Source: CAWBVG01 sp963792175 | GTDB lineage: Bacteria; Acidobacteriota; Vicinamibacteria; Vicinamibacterales; CAVVIG01 | Length of the DNA: 64,000 nt | Direction of reading: 5' to 3' | Assembly: GCA_963792175.1 (NCBI GenBank) | Contig: CAWBVG010000033.1 | Coordinates: 186,001-250,000 of the forward strand | Part shown: positions 16,455 through 25,931 of the stretch, one piece after another | Numbering within the stretch: the first letter of the stretch is position 1 | Layout: the number at the start of each line of letters is the position of its first letter | The notes under the pieces: generated by a model | Seen by the model: the letters and a program-made list of their open reading frames with translations, nothing else | What the model was told of the DNA's origin: nothing | Database searches by the model: none | Made by a program: the position numbers and the translations under genes

Positions 16455-18737
16455 CTACGCTGGTTCGAGGCGCGCGTATTTCGCGCGCAGGGTCTTCTGG
16501 CCGACAGCCGTGAACCGCACGACCAGCTTCGTGTCGTCGTCGAGCCGCTCGACGCTCAGCACGGTGCCGATGCCGAACTGCGGATGCCGCACCTTCATCC
16601 CGAGGCGGAGCGCGATGCCGGTCGTCTGATCCTCGTCTTCGTAGGAGTAGGTGGGCTCCGCTTCCTTGACGCGCCGGCCGCGGCCGTACGGGTTGGTCCG
16701 GAACTCGTAATGCGGGAAGTTGCCTTGATAGCCTGAGGATGACGAGAACGAGGCCGCTTTGCGCTCGATGAGCTCGGCTGGCACCTCGTCGATGAACCGC
16801 GACGGTTCGCTGGACTGGTATTCGCCGAAGATTCGGCGGCGTGCGGCGCCCGTCAGCACGAGGCGCGAGCGGGCGCGGGTCATCCCGACGTAACAGAGAC
16901 GCCGCTCCTCCTCCAGCTCCTCTTCGTCCTCGCTGGATCGAGAGTGCGGGAACAACCCTTCCTCGAGGCCGGCGAGCACGACGACCGGAAATTCGAGACC
17001 CTTGGCGCTGTGCAGCGTCATCATCCAGACGCGGGCGTCGCGCGCGCCCTGCTCTTCGTCGACGTCGGACAGCAGCGACAGGCGATCCACGAAGCCACCC
17101 AGCGACGGCTCCGGTTCCCGGCTCTCGTACTCGCGCGCGGCCGATACCAGCTCGGCGAGGTTCTCGACCCGGCTCTCGGCATCCTCGCTGCGTTCCTCGC
17201 GCAGATCCTGGAGGTAGCCGCTCTGGTCGAGCATCTTGCCGATCGCAATCGACACCGATTCCTGCCGCGCCATCTCGGTCAGTCTGACCATCAGATCGCG
17301 AAAGGCCGTCAGCGACGCGGCGGCCCGGCCGGGAAAGGCGCGGCGCTCGAGTCCGCGCACGAGCCGCGCCCAGAGCGAGTTGGCCGACAGCGCCGGTTGG
17401 AGGCCCGCGGCCAGCAGCGGCAGGGCATCCATCAACGCATCGTCATCGTCCGCCGGCAGCTGCTCGACGGCTTCCATGACGCCTTTGCCGATTCCGCGCG
17501 CCGGCACATTGATCACCCGCCGAAGGCTCACGTCGTCGTGCGGGTTGATGATGAGGCGCATGTAGGCGAGCGCGTCCTTGATTTCCTTCCGCTCGTAGAA
17601 TCGGACGCCGCCGACGACCTTGTATGCGACCCCTTCGCGCATCAGCGCGTCTTCAATCGTCCGCGACTGCGCGTTGGTGCGGTACAGAACGGCGACGGTG
17701 GCCTCCACGTCGTCCGCCAGCGCGCCCCTCGCCGTTCGCGTGATGAAATCCGCCTCCTCGAGCTCGTCGCCGCCGCGGAAATAGACGATGCGGTCACCGC
17801 CTTTGCGATCGGTCCAGAGGCGCTTGTCCTTGCGGTTGCGGTTCTGGCTGATGACCGCGGAGGCGGCGTCGAGGATGATTTGCGTCGAGCGGTAGTTGCG
17901 TTCGAGCTTGACGATCTTCGCTTCGCCGAAGTCCTGCTCGAAATCGAGGATGTTCCGCAGGTCGGCGCCGCGCCATTTGTAAATGGACTGATCCGGGTCG
18001 CCGACCACGCAGAGGTTGCGGTGCATCCCGGCGAGACGGGTAATCAGCAGGTACTGCGGCCGGTTCGTGTCCTGGTATTCGTCCACCATCACGAACTTGA
18101 ATTGCTCGGCGTATTTCGTCCTGACGCGCTCCGACTGCTCGAACAACTCGACGGTCCTCAAGAGCAGGTCGTCGAAGTCGAGCGCGTTGCTCTCCTTCAG
18201 CGCGTTCAGATAGTAGGCATAGATCTTCGCGATCTGCTCGTCGCGGCGGTTCCATCCCGCGTTGGCCTCGACGGCTTCAGGTCCCTCCATCCGGTTCTTG
18301 GCGTGGCTGATCCGCGACAGCGCGGCGCGCGGCTGGACGAAGCTTTCGTCGACGTGCAATGACTTCAGCGCCTGCTTGACGACCGTCAACTGGTCCGAGG
18401 AATCGTAGATGACGAAGTCGCGCGACAGCCCGATCGCAGGCGCTTCGCGGCGCAGCAGCCGCGCGCACAGGGAATGAAACGTCGACACCCACATGCCGCT
18501 GACGTCGGAGCCGAGCAACGCCTCGACCCGCGCGCGCATTTCCTCGGCGGCTTTGTTCGTGAACGTGACCGCCAGCACCTCGTGCGGCTGCGCGTGGCCG
18601 TTGCCGACCAGGTGGGCGATGCGGCTGGTGATGACGCGCGTCTTGCCGGAGCCGGCGCCGGCGAGGATCAGCAGCGGTCCGTCGAGGTGCAGGACCGCTT
18701 CGCGCTGCTCAGGGTTCAGGGAGTTGAGGAAATCCAT
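16455..18737 (-). CDS. pcrA: ATP-dependent DNA helicase PcrA/UvrD
   Basis: 760 aa SF1A helicase. Motif I AGAGSGKTR, motif Ia TFTNKAAEEM, motif II VDEYQDTN, motif III VVGDPDQSIYKWRG, motif IV LERNYRST, motif V TLHSAKGLEFPVVV and motif VI YVGMTRAR are all present in order. The C-terminus (GMKVRHPQFGIGTVLSV...) is the Tudor-like tail specific to PcrA/UvrD, which contacts RNA polymerase. It acts in nucleotide-excision and mismatch repair and removes protein blocks. The start MDFLNSLNPEQREAV (ATG 18737) matches the family; a longer frame to 18785 would translate the intergenic repeat. The frame is intact. Confidence 0.97.
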   Translation of the reverse strand: MDFLNSLNPEQREAVLHLDGPLLILAGAGSGKTRVITSRIAHLVGNGHAQPHEVLAVTFTNKAAEEMRARVEALLGSDVSGMWVSTFHSLCARLLRREAPAIGLSRDFVIYDSSDQLTVVKQALKSLHVDESFVQPRAALSRISHAKNRMEGPEAVEANAGWNRRDEQIAKIYAYYLNALKESNALDFDDLLLRTVELFEQSERVRTKYAEQFKFVMVDEYQDTNRPQYLLITRLAGMHRNLCVVGDPDQSIYKWRGADLRNILDFEQDFGEAKIVKLERNYRSTQIILDAASAVISQNRNRKDKRLWTDRKGGDRIVYFRGGDELEEADFITRTARGALADDVEATVAVLYRTNAQSRTIEDALMREGVAYKVVGGVRFYERKEIKDALAYMRLIINPHDDVSLRRVINVPARGIGKGVMEAVEQLPADDDDALMDALPLLAAGLQPALSANSLWARLVRGLERRAFPGRAAASLTAFRDLMVRLTEMARQESVSIAIGKMLDQSGYLQDLREERSEDAESRVENLAELVSAAREYESREPEPSLGGFVDRLSLLSDVDEEQGARDARVWMMTLHSAKGLEFPVVVLAGLEEGLFPHSRSSEDEEELEEERRLCYVGMTRARSRLVLTGAARRRIFGEYQSSEPSRFIDEVPAELIERKAASFSSSSGYQGNFPHYEFRTNPYGRGRRVKEAEPTYSYEDEDQTTGIALRLGMKVRHPQFGIGTVLSVERLDDDTKLVVRFTAVGQKTLRAKYARLEPA

Positions 18738-18821
18738 GATCGGGGCTAGGGTCTTGGGGCTAGCTCGAACGTGCGATCGTAGCATCGTCGCGCAGCTAGC
18801 CCCTAGCCCCTAGCCCCGACT
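18738..18821. repeat. G-rich heptamer repeat with long inverted arms, pcrA-glmS gap
   Basis: Left arm GGGGCTAGGGTCTTGGGGCTAGC (18742-18764) faces right arm CTAGCCCCTAGCCCCTAGCCCC (about 18796-18817), separated by about 30 bp. It is the clearest copy of the family also found at 3727-3775 and 12365-12447. The unit is essentially (GGGGCTA) with G runs four long. The arms could form a stable hairpin in either strand's transcript; pcrA and glmS are co-directional, so it lies between the glmS stop and pcrA start. Confidence 0.75.
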
Positions 18822-20666
18822 CTATTCGACCGTCACTGACTTCGCGAGGTTGCGTGGCTGATCGACGTCGCAGCCCCGGCGGACCGCGATGTCGTACGCC
18901 AGCAGCTGAAGCGGCACCACCATCACGATCGGCATCAGCAGTTCCGGCGCCCGCGGCACCTCCAGGACCAAGTCGCGGGAGCTGTCGAGGATCGATCGCA
19001 GCTTGTCGTCGCCGCGCGTGGTCAAGGCGATGACCGATCCACCCCGTGCCTTCACTTCCTGCATGTTGCCGATCATTTTCTCGAAGACGGCGTCGTGCGG
19101 CGCGATCGTGACGACCGGCATGTGCTCGTCGATGAGGGCAATCGGTCCGTGCTTCATTTCCCCGGCGGGATATCCCTCGGCGTGGATGTACGAGATTTCC
19201 TTCAGCTTCAACGCCCCTTCGAGGGCGATTGGATAGTTGATCCCGCGGCCGAGATACAGAAAATCGGTCCGGTTGTGGAACCTGGCCGCAACTTTCTCGA
19301 CATCCGATGCGAGCTTCAACGCCTGTTCGAGCAGATGCGGCAGCTGCAGCAGGGCCGCGATGTGATGCTTCGAGTCGTCGAGCGACAGCGTCCCCCGGAT
19401 CTGGCCGAGCCGCAGGGCGAGCAGGTACAGCGCGACCAACTGCGAGGTGAACGCCTTGGTCGAGGCCACGCCGATTTCCGGCCCCGCGTGCGTGTAGATC
19501 GTCCCGTCGGTTTCCCGCGTCGCCATGCTGCCGACCACGTTGCAGATGGCGATGCTCGAAGCCCCGTCTTTCTTCGCCTCGCGCAGCGCGGCGAGCGTGT
19601 CCGCCGTCTCGCCGGACTGGGTGATGACGACCGCCAGCATGTTGTTCGACACGATCGGCGAGCGATAGCGATATTCAGAGCCGTAATCGACTTCGACCGG
19701 CAGGCGGGCGAGCTGCTCGATCATGAACTTGCCGACCAGTGCCGCGTGCCACGACGTGCCGCACGCGAGCAGGGTGACGCGATCCACGGCGGCGAGCGTC
19801 GCATCGGGGATCTTCATCTCCTCCAGGAATACCTTCCCGGAGTCGAGCGAGACGCGGCCCAGAATCGTTTCGCGGGCGGCCGTCGGCTGCTCGAAGATCT
19901 CCTTGAGCATGAAGTGCTTGTAGCCCGCCTTCTCCGCCATGATCGGGTCCCACAGGACCCGTTGCGTCGCCTTGGAGACGGGACGGCCGAAGAAATCCGT
20001 GAACTGGACCCCGGTCTTCGTGATGATCGCCATCTCCTCGTCGCCGAGGAACACGACGTCGCGGGTGTGGCTCAAGATGGCTGGAATGTCCGACGCGACG
20101 AAGAACTCGCCATCCCCCAGGCCCACGACGATCGGCGGGCCGTTGCGGACGGCGACGATCTTGTCTTGATCGTCGGCGGAGATCAGCACGATCGCGAACA
20201 GGCCGCGCATCAGCATCAGCGCCCGCCGCACCGCGTTCTCCAGCCCGTCGTCCTTCATCTCGCGCTCGACGAGGTGCGCGACGATCTCCGTATCGGTTTC
20301 GGTGACGAATTTGTGGCCCTGTCGCTGCAGCTCCTGCTTCAGATCGAGATAGTTCTCGATGATGCCGTTGTGGACGACGACAATCTTGCCCGTGCAGTCG
20401 CGATGGGGATGGGCGTTCTCTTCGGTGGGCCGGCCATGCGTCGCCCATCGCGTGTGGCCGACGCCATAGTCGCCGGTCAGCGGCGCCGACCCGATGACGG
20501 TTTCAAGATTCGAGAGCTTGCCGGCGCTCCGCCGAAGGTCCACACAGCCGTCGCGTACGACGGCCACGCCCGCCGAGTCGTAGCCGCGGTACTCGAGCCG
20601 CCGCAACCCGTCGATGAGCACGGGCACGACGTCCTTGGGTCCGATGTATCCGATGATCCCGCACAT
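18822..20666 (-). CDS. glmS: glutamine-fructose-6-phosphate aminotransferase (isomerizing)
   Basis: 614 aa. It begins MCGIIGYIGPKD, with Cys1 (after Met removal) as the glutaminase nucleophile. The N-terminal Ntn domain has RRLEYRGYDSAG and HTRWATHGRP. The two SIS domains include CGTSWHAALVGKF, the sugar-phosphate loop SQSGETADTLAAL and the conserved C-terminus QPRNLAKSVTVE. It makes glucosamine-6-phosphate, the first step to UDP-GlcNAc for peptidoglycan and LPS. glmU is the next gene in the same direction, so the pathway is clustered. The frame is intact. Confidence 0.98.
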   Translation of the reverse strand: MCGIIGYIGPKDVVPVLIDGLRRLEYRGYDSAGVAVVRDGCVDLRRSAGKLSNLETVIGSAPLTGDYGVGHTRWATHGRPTEENAHPHRDCTGKIVVVHNGIIENYLDLKQELQRQGHKFVTETDTEIVAHLVEREMKDDGLENAVRRALMLMRGLFAIVLISADDQDKIVAVRNGPPIVVGLGDGEFFVASDIPAILSHTRDVVFLGDEEMAIITKTGVQFTDFFGRPVSKATQRVLWDPIMAEKAGYKHFMLKEIFEQPTAARETILGRVSLDSGKVFLEEMKIPDATLAAVDRVTLLACGTSWHAALVGKFMIEQLARLPVEVDYGSEYRYRSPIVSNNMLAVVITQSGETADTLAALREAKKDGASSIAICNVVGSMATRETDGTIYTHAGPEIGVASTKAFTSQLVALYLLALRLGQIRGTLSLDDSKHHIAALLQLPHLLEQALKLASDVEKVAARFHNRTDFLYLGRGINYPIALEGALKLKEISYIHAEGYPAGEMKHGPIALIDEHMPVVTIAPHDAVFEKMIGNMQEVKARGGSVIALTTRGDDKLRSILDSSRDLVLEVPRAPELLMPIVMVVPLQLLAYDIAVRRGCDVDQPRNLAKSVTVE

Positions 20667-20689
20667 CTCTTGTTTACCTGGCTTTCAGC

Positions 20690-20760
20690 GCTCAGCTCTC
20701 AGCTGTGTGCCTTCAACTTTTAACTTTTAACTTTTAACTTCTAACTTTTAACTTTCTTCT
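20690..20760. repeat. tandem heptamer repeat (CTTTTAA family) between glmS and glmU
   Basis: Four or five copies of a heptamer close to CTTTTAA run from about 20712 to 20757 (CTTTTAACTTTTAACTTTTAA, then a CTTCTAA variant, then CTTTTAA again). They are preceded by a GCTCAGCTCTCAGCT repeat. The low-complexity AT-rich block stands out in this GC-rich genome, and the glmU stop codon lies inside it. Such heptamers are known as variable tandem repeats in other bacteria. Confidence 0.75.
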
Positions 20761-22133
20761 TCTTATCGACCCAACCCTCGATGTTACGTTGCTTTCCCGC
20801 GCTGACGGCGAGCGATCCGTCGGGCACGTCTTCGCGGATTGTCGTGCCGCTGCCCACATACGCACCGTTCCCGACCGTGACCGGTGCGATCAGCTGCGTA
20901 TCGCTGCCGATGAATGCGCCATCGCCGATCACCGTCTGGTTCTTCTGCGCGCCGTCGTAGTTGCACGTGATCGTGCCGGCGCCGATGTTGACTTTCGCGC
21001 CGATGGTGGCGTCTCCCAGATAGGAAAGGTGCCCGGCCTTGGACCCGGCACCCAGCACGGTTTTTTTCATCTCGACGAAATTGCCGACGCGCGCGCCTTC
21101 GCGAACGTCACTGCCGGCGCGCAGGTGAGCAAACGGTCCGACGGACGCGCCGGGCTCGACGCGAGAGCCCGTGATCACGGAGTGGTTGAGGACCGTGACG
21201 CGATCGCCGATCTGCGAATCGACGATGCGCGCGCCGCTGTGGATTTCGCAGCCGCTGCCGATCGTCGTCCGTCCCTCGAGAAATACGCAAGGGGTGCAGG
21301 ATGGTGTCCGGCCCGATCGTCACGTCGTCGTCGATGTACGCGGTGTCCGGATCGTCGATCGTGACGCCGGCGTCCATGAGTTGTGTGGTCTTTTCGTGTC
21401 GCACGATAGAGCTCACCGCCGCCAGTTCGCGGCGGCTGTTGATGCCTCGAATCTCGTCAGGATTCGAGACGATGACGGTTTCGACCGTCCGGCCGGCCTG
21501 CCGGTAGATCGCGACGAGGTCCGGGAGGTAGTACTCACGCTGCGCGTTCTCGGACGCGATGCGCCTCAGCGCATCGAACAGCCCCTCGAGCGCGAACGCA
21601 TAGATCCCCGAGTTGATCTCTCGAATCGCCTGCTCAGCCGCGGTCGCGTCCTTCTGCTCGACAATGCGTGCAATCGGCTGGCCCGGGGATGAAGCGCGAA
21701 CAATGCGCCCGTACCCTTGAGGGTTTTCGACGATGGCGGTGACGACCGTCGCAGCCGCGCCGGTGGCTAAGTGTCGCTCGACCAGTGTTTTCAACGTGTT
21801 AGTCGAGAGGAGCGGTACGTCGCCCGACAGGAGGATCAGCACGCCGCGCGCTCCGGCGAGGGCATCGGCGGTCGACATCAGCGCATGGGCAGTCCCGAGC
21901 TGTGGTTCCTGAACCACAACGGTGAGCCCAGGACGTGTGGCCAAGGCCTGTCTCAAGATTTCGGCCTGATGCCCAACAACGATGGTCGTTGAGCGAGGCG
22001 CCAGCAATCGAGCGGCCGTCAGCACGTAGTCGATCATGGGGCGCCCGGCCACCTGGTGGAGGACTTTGGGCCGCGCCGAGTTCATCCGGGTCCCCTTGCC
22101 GGCGGCGAGGACGACGATGTGGGTGTCGGACAT
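20741..22133 (-). CDS. glmU: bifunctional UDP-GlcNAc pyrophosphorylase / GlcN-1-P acetyltransferase (frameshifted)
   Basis: The N-terminal uridylyltransferase domain starts MSDTHIVVLAAGKGTRMNSARPKVLHQVAG, with the nucleotide-binding GxGTRM loop. VVVQEPQLGTAHAL and INSGIYAF follow. The C-terminal left-handed beta-helix carries hexapeptide repeats, including GAGTITCNYDGAQKNQTVIGDGAFIGS. The two halves lie in different frames. Around 21280-21300 the missing link (EGRTTIGSGCEIHSGARIVDS) appears in a third frame and is restored by adding one C to the CCCC run and one C after TTT: two homopolymer deletions. ATG 22133 is preferred over a GTG further upstream inside a GACCCGG repeat. GlmU makes UDP-GlcNAc after GlmS. 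Confidence 0.94.
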
Positions 22134-22168
22134 GGTTGACCCGGGACCCAAGGACCCGGGACAACTGA
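22134..22168. repeat. GACCCGG short repeat with inverted symmetry, glmU-TPR gap
   Basis: GACCCGGGACCCAAGGACCCGGGAC is a direct repeat of GACCCGGGAC separated by five bases, each half itself self-complementary (CCCGGG). It lies between the glmU start and the stop of the upstream TPR gene. It belongs with the other low-complexity intergenic heptamer elements of this window. Confidence 0.55.
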
Positions 22169-22841
22169 TTATCGCGCTGTTCGCGTTTTCAGCGGGCGCC
22201 GGATCGACGGACGGGACATCGATGGCGCGTCGATCGTCGCACGGAACGACTCGTCGTCGTGGAGCGGCTCGAGATCCGGATCGTTCCGTGCGAGAGCACG
22301 GTTCTCCGGGTTGAGCGCGATGGCGCGTTCGAGATGCGCGACCGCCTCGGCGTGCTCGTCCCGCTGAGCGTGGGCGACGGCGAGCATGTAGATGGCGTGG
22401 TCGTTGTCGGGGTCTTCGTCGCGCACGAGGCGAAGATGTGCGATCGCCTGGTCGTACTGTCCGCCGTTGATGGCGAGTGTCGCCGCGTACAGGCGTTCGT
22501 CGATGGTCTGCGGATCTGGAACCCGAGGTGTCGCCTGGCGCTGGCAGACATTGAGGTAGAGCCGAACCCGCTCGTGCAGTTCCTTCTCCTCGGGATACTG
22601 CCGCAGCACCGATTCCAGAATGGCGGAAGCCTGACGGTAATCGTGTCGCTGGAGCGCCTCGACGCCGCGTTCGTACAAGGCCACCGCTTCAAAGTAGGTC
22701 GATCGTCTCTGCGGGCCTGACTCGCCGGCGCTGCCCGCCTGGCTGGGCGGTTTCCGGCTCGGGTTTGCGGCCCGACCGGGCGGATGACGACTCCGTTGAG
22801 GCTTTCGTCGGTCGGGGTTGCGGCCGGGGCTGCTTGGCCAT
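22169..22841 (-). CDS. tetratricopeptide-repeat protein, unknown function (frameshifted N-terminus)
   Basis: The clear part (about 171 aa) has at least three TPR units: ALYERGVEALQRHDYRQASAIL, DERLYAATLAINGGQYDQAIAHL and HAIYMLAVAHAQRDEHAEAVAHLERAIALNP. A family-like N-terminus MAKQPRPQPRPTKAS starts at ATG 22841 in another frame. Losing one base near 22730 (GGCGGGCAGC) would join them through QAGSAGESGPQRRSTYF. The protein would then be about 223 aa with a basic, Pro-rich head and no signal peptide, so it is cytoplasmic. It lies directly upstream of glmU. TPRs bind proteins; no partner is evident. Confidence 0.78.
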
Positions 22842-22929
22842 AAAGGCGCGCGAAGCTGAAAAATCGCGCCGAAAAGCGGCGGGTAAATTAACAGAAACGC
22901 CAGAGATAGGTCAAGGCGCCACTGATTGG

Positions 22930-23739
22930 TTATTCACCAGAATGTCGAAGCCCTTCGAGGGCCGCATAGACCTCATTCGTCGAAACGCCATAGGTTTTCG
23001 CCAAAGCCGCGATGGTTTCGCGCTTGGTTGAGGGCGCCAGCCGATTGGCTCAGGCCGGCATCATTTCTGGTATAACCCCTATTTCTGCGATGACCGTGAA
23101 CTCTCCACGCGGCTGCTCAAGGCGTGGAAGCACTTCAGAAATTGGGCCTCTAACCAATTCTTCGTGAATCTTGGTCAATTCGCGGGCGACCACGACCTGG
23201 CAGTCGCCGGCCTTCTCTCGCAGAAATAGGAGGGTTCGCTGGATTCGATGGGGCGCCTCAAAGAAGACGGCGGTTCCTCCAATCGAAATCAGGCGGTCGA
23301 ACCAGGCGTTTCTGTCTTTAGCCCGAACAGGGGGAAACCCATGAAATGAGAACTCCCCGGTGGGCAAGCCAGCCACAGCCATGGCGGCCGTGACCGCCGA
23401 GGCTCCAGGAATCGGTTCGACGCGGATCCCCGCCGCGATCGCGTCCCGGATCAGCCGGCCGCCCGGGTCCGAAATGGTCGGCGTTCCGGCGTCGGATACC
23501 AGCGCGACGCTCTCGCCTCGCTCGAGCCGGGCAATCAGCGAAGGCGACTTCGAGGCTTCGTTATGTTCGTGAAGGCTCGTCGTGGATGTGGTGATGGCGT
23601 GGCGGGCGAGCAGCTTAGCCGTGTGACGCGTGTCTTCGGCGGCGATGACCGACACCTCGCGCAGCACGCGCAGCGCCCGGATAGTGATGTCCTCGAGGTT
23701 GCCGATCGGTGTGGCGACCACGAACAGCGTGCCCGACAT
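22930..23739 (-). CDS. rsmI: 16S rRNA (cytidine1402-2'-O)-methyltransferase RsmI, with in-frame TGA near the end
   Basis: MSGTLFVVATPIGNLEDITIRA is the family start, followed by AAEDTRHTAKLL, ALVSDAGTPTISDPG, VEPIPGASAVTAA, FHGFPP and FFEAPHRI, all diagnostic of RsmI. It methylates C1402 in the ribosomal P site. The frame meets TGA at 23050-23052 after residue 229. The same frame then continues with LAPSTKRETIAALAKTYGVS and ends at TAA 22930-22932. That continuation matches the usual RsmI C-terminal helical tail (xxKRxAxxxVAxxxGvxxxxVY). So either a nonsense substitution, two compensating errors, or read-through separates body and tail. The next gene is divergent. Confidence 0.9.
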
Positions 23740-23817
23740 GTGGGGTGGGAAACGACGCGTTTATTGTACCATTGGCGGATCTATGGCGTTGGTCCCCGGC
23801 CGTTCGGTTCTGAAAAG

Positions 23818-25473
23818 ATGATTGCTTCCGAGCCCCTGCCTCATTTCGTCGACGACCTGCTCGGTTACCTCCACGAGACGCATCCCACCCACGCCACCCT
23901 GGATGGTGTGCATACGCACGACGACCTCCTGGAGGACGTGAGCCGGCAGGCGATCGACACCGAAACCCATGCGCTGGCTGGTTACCTTCGCCGGCTGGAC
24001 GAAATCAACAAAGACGCGCTGACGCCGCTCGAGCGCCTCGAGCATCGCATGCTGACGGCGAATCTGCAGTCGCGAATGTTCGAACTCGAGGCCGTGCGCA
24101 CGTGGGATAAGAATCCCCAGTTCTACTCGGACCTCCTGGCGTCGAGTCTGGCCGGCCAGACGCTGTTCTCCCACGCGCCGGCATCCGAGCGTGCCCGCCG
24201 CGTGCTGTCGAAGCTGCGGCAGACGCCGCGCCTGATCCAGGCGGCCCGCGACAACATCAAGGATCCGCCAGGCATCTACGTCAAGGTCGGCATCGAGACG
24301 ATGCGCGGCGCGCTGAAGTTCATCGAGGACGAGCTGCCGCGAGCGTTCAAGGACGTCGACGATCTCCACCTGCTCGGCGACCTCGCCGACGCGCAGACCG
24401 AGGCCTCGCAGGCGGTCGGATCCTACGTCCAGTACCTCGAGGACGAAGTCGCGCCGAAAGCGCGCGCCTCCTTCCGGCTCGGAAAAGACCGATTCGAGCA
24501 GAAGCTCCGCCTGGAAGAGGGGCTGTCGATGCCGGTCGATCGGCTGCTCGCCATCGCGACGCGCGAGTTGAAAGCGACGCAGGAAGCCTTCAAGACGCTC
24601 GCCGGACGGATGAACGGCGGCGATCCGCTCGAGACGTGGGCGCGCACGAAGGCGGAGCACCCGGCTCCCGGCGAGCTCGTCGCCAAGGGGCGGGAGCAGC
24701 TCGACGAGCTGGCGACGTTTCTCGAGCGCCAGTCGATCGTCACGCTGCCGCCCGGCGAAAACATCACCGTCGCGCCCACGCCCGATTTCTACCGGTGGTC
24801 GTTTGCCAGCATGTGGACGCCCGGGCCGTTCGAAACCAAGCCGACGCGCGCCTACTACTACCTGACCGATGTCGATCGCTCGTGGCCGCCGGAGAAGCAG
24901 GACGAGCACCTCCGCGACTACAACTACCCGACGCTCTGGTCGATCTCGATTCACGAGGTGTACCCGGGACACTTCCTCCACTATCAGCATCTGCGGCGCG
25001 TGGAATCGAAGACGCGCAAGTCGATCATGTTCGCGCCGGCGTCATTCGTGGAAGGGTGGGCGCATTACTGCGAGCAGATGATGATCGAGGCCGGGTTCGG
25101 GCGGCAGGAACAGGGCATCAAGCTCGGACAACTCGCCGAATCGCTCATCCGTCTGGCGCGTTTCGTCGTCTGCATCAAGCTGCACGCCGAGGATATGTCG
25201 GTCGAGCAGGGCGTGCGATTCTTCCGCGACGAAGCGTTCATGGAGGAAGCCAGCGCGCGGCGCGAGGCCGAACGCGGGACCTTCGATCCGACCTACCTGG
25301 TCTACAGCGTCGGCAAGCTGATGCTGCTCAAGCTCCGTCAGGACTGCAAGCAGCAGCAGGGCAAGTCGTTTTCGCTGCGGTCGTTCCACGACACCCTGCT
25401 CGCCCAGGGCACCGCGCCCTTCTGGCTGCATCGCCAGCTGATGCTCGGCGACGAGGGCGACCTGCTCGACTGA
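23818..25473 (+). CDS. DUF885 family protein, putative metallo-carboxypeptidase-like
   Basis: 551 aa from ATG 23818. The DUF885 family shares a gluzincin-type motif: HEVYPGHFLH near residues 379-388 provides HExxxxH-like metal ligands, and EGWAHYCEQMM near 411-421 supplies the downstream acidic ligand. No signal peptide is visible, unlike many DUF885 proteins, so it may be cytoplasmic. The N-terminus MIASEPLPHFVDDLLGYLHETHPTHATLDG is typical of the family. The exact peptide substrate is unknown. It is transcribed away from rsmI and followed, after a 34-bp gap with a GGACCAACGA direct repeat, by the FmdB gene. The frame is intact. Confidence 0.85.
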   Translation: MIASEPLPHFVDDLLGYLHETHPTHATLDGVHTHDDLLEDVSRQAIDTETHALAGYLRRLDEINKDALTPLERLEHRMLTANLQSRMFELEAVRTWDKNPQFYSDLLASSLAGQTLFSHAPASERARRVLSKLRQTPRLIQAARDNIKDPPGIYVKVGIETMRGALKFIEDELPRAFKDVDDLHLLGDLADAQTEASQAVGSYVQYLEDEVAPKARASFRLGKDRFEQKLRLEEGLSMPVDRLLAIATRELKATQEAFKTLAGRMNGGDPLETWARTKAEHPAPGELVAKGREQLDELATFLERQSIVTLPPGENITVAPTPDFYRWSFASMWTPGPFETKPTRAYYYLTDVDRSWPPEKQDEHLRDYNYPTLWSISIHEVYPGHFLHYQHLRRVESKTRKSIMFAPASFVEGWAHYCEQMMIEAGFGRQEQGIKLGQLAESLIRLARFVVCIKLHAEDMSVEQGVRFFRDEAFMEEASARREAERGTFDPTYLVYSVGKLMLLKLRQDCKQQQGKSFSLRSFHDTLLAQGTAPFWLHRQLMLGDEGDLLD

Positions 25474-25507
25474 GGCCCCCGGACCAACGACGAAGGACCA
25501 ACGAGTA

Positions 25508-25906
25508 ATGCCCCTGTACGAATACGAGTGCGAAGCTGCGGCCATCACTTCGAGAAGATTCAGAAGTTTTCGGATCCGCCGATCGAGACATGCCCGAACT
25601 GCGGCGAGCGCGGTCCACAAGCTGGTGTCGTCGCCCGCGATTCATTCAAAGGCTCCGGCTGGTACATCACTGACTACGCCAAGAAAGACACAGGACACCA
25701 AGGACACCAAGGACACGACAGGAGGCGAACCGGACACGAAGGAGAGCGAGCGGAGAGTCGAAGGGAAGCTCGGCGAGAAGGACAGCAAGGACTCGAAGGA
25801 CGACGAGCACCAAAGAAACGCCCGCCGCGAAAACCTCCGACACGTCGTCGTCCACCACGACGACCATCCGACGTCGGCAGCGAAGGATTCTTCGAAGGGG
25901 ACGTAG
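25508..25906 (+). CDS. FmdB family zinc-ribbon protein, multiply frameshifted
   Basis: Pieces in different frames assemble into a typical FmdB-type protein: MPLYEYEC, then CGHHFEKIQKFSDPPIE, CPNCG, AVHKLVSSPAIH, FKGSGWYITDYAKK. The CxxC pairs form a zinc ribbon. Each break is repaired by one added base (T in GCTTGCGG near 25535, G in GGCGG near 25606, T in CATTTC near 25650), i.e. deletions. The tail is low complexity (GACACCAAGGACACCAAGG tandem units, then Ser/Thr-rich in one frame). The most plausible end is TAG 25904-25906 after ...KDSSKGT. Function of the family is unknown; it was named from a formamidase operon regulator. Confidence 0.75.
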   Translation: MPLYEYECEAAAITSRRFRSFRIRRSRHARTAASAVHKLVSSPAIHSKAPAGTSLTTPRKTQDTKDTKDTTGGEPDTKESERRVEGKLGEKDSKDSKDDEHQRNARRENLRHVVVHHDDHPTSAAKDSSKGT

Positions 25907-25931
25907 CGTCCGGCTCAGCCGGACCCGGGAT

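Noticed and set aside
25676..25725. Possible CRISPR or tandem-repeat array in the FmdB tail
   Set aside because: Nine-base GACACCAAG units inside a gene tail, no spacers.
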